Assembly (NCBI GenBank): GCA_003255065.1
Contig: QAOA01001603.1
Location: 74,050 to 138,049, forward strand
DNA length: 64,000 bases
Reading direction: 5' to 3'
Origin: Cercis canadensis
Lineage: Eukaryota > Streptophyta > Magnoliopsida > Fabales > Fabaceae
How positions within the stretch are numbered: position 1 is the first letter of the stretch; each line of letters begins with the position of its first letter. Shown here in pieces: positions 60,183 through 64,000 of the stretch. Below the pieces are notes generated by a model. The model did not search any database. It saw nothing but the letters and a program-made list of their open reading frames with translations, and was not told the DNA's origin. The translations under genes and the position numbers were made by a program.

Positions 60183-60964
60183 TTTATCAAATATTATGTA
60201 CAGTATCCTAAATAGGTAAGTATTCAATTTGCCTAAAATAGCAATGCTTATGCGGTGTCCATTTTTTCTAAAACAAAATCGATTTTTTTTAAAAAAATTA
60301 AAAATATATTCAAACGTCAAAGTTCAAAGTTCAAACACACAATGCAGAGTGTATCGGAATCCTTAGTTCGTATCCATACACATCTCAGTTCCTGCGACCC
60401 CAACGACATATCTCCGTTGGAAACCGTTAACGACCGTTAAGAGAATGTTAGATGCGCACGGATCACTGGGACTAGCTCCGTCAACCACCCTTCTCCTTCG
60501 GGTTTCTCTTTGGTCTTTCCCTGCTCCGCTGGGTTTGCCCCTCTTTCCTCGTTTCTTCTTTTGTATTTTTAGTAATTTTAAAAAAAATATTTATAGGAAT
60601 AAATCACGATAAATTCGCGTCCTTTATCTGATTAAAAAAATCAGACAATGGATCATAATACATTCTTATTTTCTTTCCTTTCCTGAAGTTTTTAGCTTTC
60701 AGCATCGTTAATGCTAGGTGAGTCAGAGTGAATATAAATAGGTTTTAGAATATTTCCAAGGAGGAAGAAGAAGATGGAAAGTGGATACATAGGATTTTCA
60801 TAGTGATAACAGTAGTGGGTCGAGTTTATTTTGGTCATATTGAAATCTTTGATATCTCCTAATTTTCAGTGCTTGGTCGAGTTGATTTTGGGTCGCATTG
60901 AAATCTGATATAAAGTTCCGAATTTTCTCTCTGGAAATCCTTGTTTTTTCTCTGGGTTTTCACA
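60183..60964 (+). promoter_or_regulatory. MCU gene upstream region and leader
   Basis: The left part is an AT-rich spacer with a CT-rich tract near 60480-60560. A TATA-like tataaata lies at 60733-60740. A start site about 30 bp downstream would give a leader of about 200 bases before the ATG at 60965. A TTG-initiated frame from 60941 is not needed. Confidence 0.45.
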
Positions 60965-63105
60965 ATGTGTAGTAGATGGTGGAGTGCTGGCGGCGGGGTT
61001 GGTTCTTTGAAGCAAAGGGTGTCTGGAGTTGTTAATCTCGGCCATGGCTATGGTGGGAAGCTTCATCCTTTTCATCCTACTTTGTTGGGTTTGAGGGATA
61101 TTGCAGTGGAATGTGGTGGAAGACAAGGAGGGGTGAGTTCGTTATCTGTTTTGTTGAGCGAGATCAGGAGGGGCATATGTTCGTCGACATGGGTTTCATC
61201 GCCTGCTGATTCCAATGGCTCCTCCAACTTGTCAGGGAATGGTAGCCTCAACAATGGTAACGAAACAGAAGAGTCTATATCGTTCAGCGAGGCTAAGAAG
61301 CTTATGAGATTGGTGAATGTGGAATCGCTGAAGAAGAAGATTGGTATGGAAGGGAAGGAGGTTATTTCATACTCCGAGCTTCTTCAAGCCAGTGAAAGCA
61401 TGGGTGTTGCCAGGAATTCTGACGAGGCTGCAGCTTTCGCCAGAGTTCTTGATGACGCTGGGGTCATTCTTCTCTTCCGGGACAAGGTCTATCTTCATCC
61501 TGATAAGGTGAGAGTCTCAACTGTTTGATCGGCCCCCTTTTCGCTTTTTTCCATTGTCGCCTTGGAATTGTGTCTGTATTTGCATAGATAGGAAGTAAAG
61601 CTTGTGCTTATGGGCCTCACAAAAAGGCATGCCTTACACAAGCATATGCTATCATCGTTTCACGAGATGCCATCTATGTTCCTTTTCCTGCTTTTCAGTG
61701 AGACCGGCATTTATTCCCTTTGTTTCCTCTCTTCATCCATATAATTGTCCTCTAAGTGGCTCATGGATTCTGAGTTTATTATAGTTTAAGCCTGCAGTCC
61801 GATCTATGCTTAGTCACACAATATATGTTCCAACCTGTAATGTTTTCGTAAATACACGTTTGGCAGAACTCCATGCCAGATAAAAGCACTCTCTCTACTC
61901 AAAAGCACTCCTAGTTTTGGGGTTTTTTTCCTATGGATGTTGATCCCTTTTGTCCTCCATTGTAAAAGATATAGTCATTTGATAAGTTAATATCTTTTAC
62001 AATGCTCTTAGCAAGTTTAGATGAGCATGATTAATGATGGTAAAGAATGGACTTCAACTCTTATATTTGTTTTTTTAATACTATTTCCCTCTTTATCCTT
62101 CATTACTGTTTGTGGCGTTGTGCGGTCACATGCTGTGTTAGTTATGAGTCTTATGACTGATTAAGTAGTCTATATGGAGTCATTTATCCCACTCTAATGT
62201 TTGAGGTGGGCATCGTAAGTAGTCCTATTTCAAGCAAAGCTACATTTTTTGTAGTTTATGGAGTACCCATAAAATAATGACATATTCTGTTTTGGATTGT
62301 CCTTGATATCTTATTACTATTATGTTGGTCAGGGTTACCGTGATGTTGACATTATATTTTCTTGGCAAGTCTAATGAAAAAGTTTAGAAGAGTAGGTGGG
62401 GATTTGTTATCTTGGTATTGGGATCTTTACCCTTTCATGTTGTCCTGAAAATTGTGAGTCTATAATTTAACTGCAATTGCTCCTGGTTTGCATGGGTATA
62501 CTTTTCTGTTCACCTCCAATTGGTTTGAAATGCAGTAGCTGTTTTCTGCTTTTATGTATACTGGATGGTAACTTGGCTGATTCTTTTTCTGTTACATGAT
62601 CAATTTGTTATGTGTTTAGGTGGTGGATCTGGTTAGAAGAGCAGTTCCACTGGCACTAACTGCAGATGATGATCCTGTGAGAGATGAGTTAAAGAAGCTG
62701 CAGGAGAAGAAAGTAGAAATTGATGTGTTGGCACATAAGCAGGTGCGGCGCATCCTATGGTCTGGACTAGGATTTGCAATAGTTCAGGTTGGGCTCTTCT
62801 TTCGGCTAACATTCTGGGAATTCTCATGGGATGTAATGGAACCCATTGCGTTTTTTACCACAACCACTGGGTTAGTTATAGGCTATGCCTACTTTCTGTT
62901 CACTTCAAGAGACCCTACTTACCAAGACTTAATGAAGAGGCTCTTTCTTTCAAGGCAGAGGAAGCTTTTCAAGAGGCGTCATTTTGATGTTGAGAGATTC
63001 ATGCAGTTAGAGAAGCTGTGTAAATCACCTTTAGATTGCCGCACCACTTTAAAAAAACGCGTAGGGGTGGAACTGGATCTGGAAGATGCATTACATAGGG
63101 ACTAA
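60965..63105 (+). CDS. MCU: Mitochondrial calcium uniporter (MCU)
   Basis: Two exons, 60965-61507 and 62620-63105, give 342 aa, like plant MCUs (about 330-350). Residues 1-100 are Gly/Ser/Arg-rich with a mitochondrial presequence, followed by an acidic, Asn/Ser-rich linker. The matrix domain covers [20 protein letters not shown] through [19 protein letters not shown]. Coiled coil 1 is at about 200-225 ([17 protein letters not shown]). Two membrane spans (about 228-246 and 257-274) flank the pore motif W251-D252-V-M-E255-P, whose aspartate and glutamate rings select calcium. A basic, helical C-terminus ends [11 protein letters not shown] oligomers carry calcium into the matrix across the inner membrane. 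The one intron (1.1 kb, phase 0) splits the protein between VYLHPDK and [13 protein letters not shown], a position I believe is usual for plant MCUs. Start is the first ATG of the frame. Confidence 0.94.
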
Positions 63106-63837
63106 CAGTCTTTCTTTTTCCATCAGTTTATACTTTTTACATCTCTATTTTTGGAACATATTACAGTTTAACTTGTTCCCCCTCTGTTTTTACCTTGGTG
63201 GGGAAGTCTAATCTAACATTTTTTTTTGTGGCTTCAAGGCCTGCATTTTTCTGTTAATTGTCTTGCATCTATATATACTTATATAGTATTCCGCATTTCT
63301 TGACCAAGCATCACAAGAATTGGCTGAATTGCATCTTCTGCTTCCATTTGTTGAACACGTCAGTTTCAATTCCATGTTGTAAAGATTTGTGCTCTCTATT
63401 TGCAATGGTTAAAATGTTTATATTTATAAATTACAAATACACTCAAAAAATGTACTTAGGCCAGTGCCCATAATCATTTTTTCTGGTATTTAAGTTTGCC
63501 AGAAACTTGAAATCCTGGGCTAACATGAAATAATCTTGTTCATATAAATAATCAATTTGCTTAACTGTTTCACAAACGTGATTTTGATAGCACCACATAA
63601 TCCACTCACGAGAAAATGGTTATTTTATTTTATTTCATGGCTAAACTTGTAATTGCACTTATACCGCAGCTTGTAATTCACATCGTAGAACCATTACATT
63701 TGTTTCATATTTTCAAGAGCATCAAAAATAATTTTTTTGGACTAAAATTTATCTTCACAACAAAACATATTGGCCATTGAAATTCTAAAGCAAGTTAGAA
63801 ACCGATTTTCACATGCATTGTCCAGAGCATCCACTTA
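63106..63837. other. Convergent 3' regions at the right edge
   Basis: This is MCU 3' untranslated sequence followed by the 3' region of the next, minus-strand gene. The small open frames have no support. Confidence 0.45.
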
Positions 63838-63963
63838 TTACATAAGCCTGTACATGCTATTCTTTTTATATACCAAAAAGTCATTCTCAAGGCAATTCAA
63901 TAGTTCAACCACAGAATCTTCACTGGATCCGTTGAAGTGCTGCAGAATATTAAGCAGTGTAAC
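63838..63963 (-). CDS. Last exon of an unrecognised gene, cut by the window edge
   Basis: On the minus strand, ttgctgcag at 63964-63972 is a strong acceptor. It is followed by a phase-0 open stretch of 41 codons and TAA at 63838-63840. The peptide contains VTLLNILQHFNGSSEDSV and ends ENDFLVYKKNSMYRLM. The pattern of a helix, an acidic helix and a YKKNxMYRLM tail resembles a small winged-helix C-terminus, as found in DNA-replication or repair factors, but that is a guess. The upstream exons are outside the window, and I do not recognise the gene. Confidence 0.6.
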   Translation of the reverse strand, partial: VTLLNILQHFNGSSEDSVVELLNCLENDFLVYKKNSMYRLM

Positions 63964-64000
63964 CTGCAGCAAGTAAACATTAGCAATTTTTCTTGGTATA

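Noticed and set aside
1..64000. CRISPR array, operon, phage or bacterial defence system
   Set aside because: The window is plant nuclear DNA with spliced genes; no regularly spaced repeats or prokaryotic gene clusters exist.

Overview
This is a 64 kb piece of AT-rich nuclear DNA from a flowering plant, most likely a eudicot. The signs are many short exons in long AT-rich introns with GT..AG borders, plant-only protein families (TIC40, WAT1-related/EamA, NHL, CBSX3, nepenthesin-like protease), chloroplast and mitochondrial targeting extensions, and degraded plant-type hAT and Mutator elements. The species cannot be fixed from the sequence. There is no operon structure, CRISPR array or prokaryotic gene. 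Seven single N bases, several between near-identical direct repeats, look like assembly joins.

Layout. 0-18 kb: NBS1 (DNA-break sensor, +, 13 exons), an intronless NHL/LEA_2 membrane protein (-), a repeat-rich gap with a 591-bp hAT-type element and a three-copy degenerate tandem repeat, then a plastid-targeted WAT1-related EamA transporter (+, 7 exons). 18-30 kb: a predicted N-myristoylated Ser/Arg-rich protein (-, 2 exons) and TIC40 (-, 14 exons). 30-33 kb: a decayed hAT (DUF659-type) transposase relic (-). 33-43 kb: a 2-oxoglutarate/Fe(II) dioxygenase (+, 2 exons), dUTPase (-, 3 exons), a 3.7 kb featureless gap, and an intronless aspartic protease (+). 43-55 kb: a small MULE-like MITE, CBSX3 (+, 5 coding exons and a leader intron), an N-joined duplication, a foldback MITE and a TLC-domain membrane protein (+, 8 coding exons and a leader intron). 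56-60 kb: a cluster of mobile DNA in which two neighbouring elements each carry a piece of a host gene (a receptor-kinase fragment and an MFS-transporter fragment), followed by a second foldback MITE copy. 60-63 kb: a mitochondrial calcium uniporter (MCU, +, 2 exons). The right edge holds the last exon of an unrecognised minus-strand gene.

The genes are ordinary single-copy housekeeping or signalling genes and do not form one pathway. Four encode organelle proteins (WAT1-related, TIC40, CBSX3, MCU), and NBS1 and dUTPase both serve genome integrity; I see no evidence that these are co-regulated. NBS1 and the WAT1-related gene are direct neighbours in Arabidopsis (At3g02680/At3g02690), so that stretch looks like conserved microsynteny interrupted by the NHL gene. 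The least ordinary part is 56-60 kb, where transposon-like ends surround captured, decaying exons that still have their introns. All exon borders were read by eye from splice signals, frame continuity and remembered family patterns; no alignment was run.
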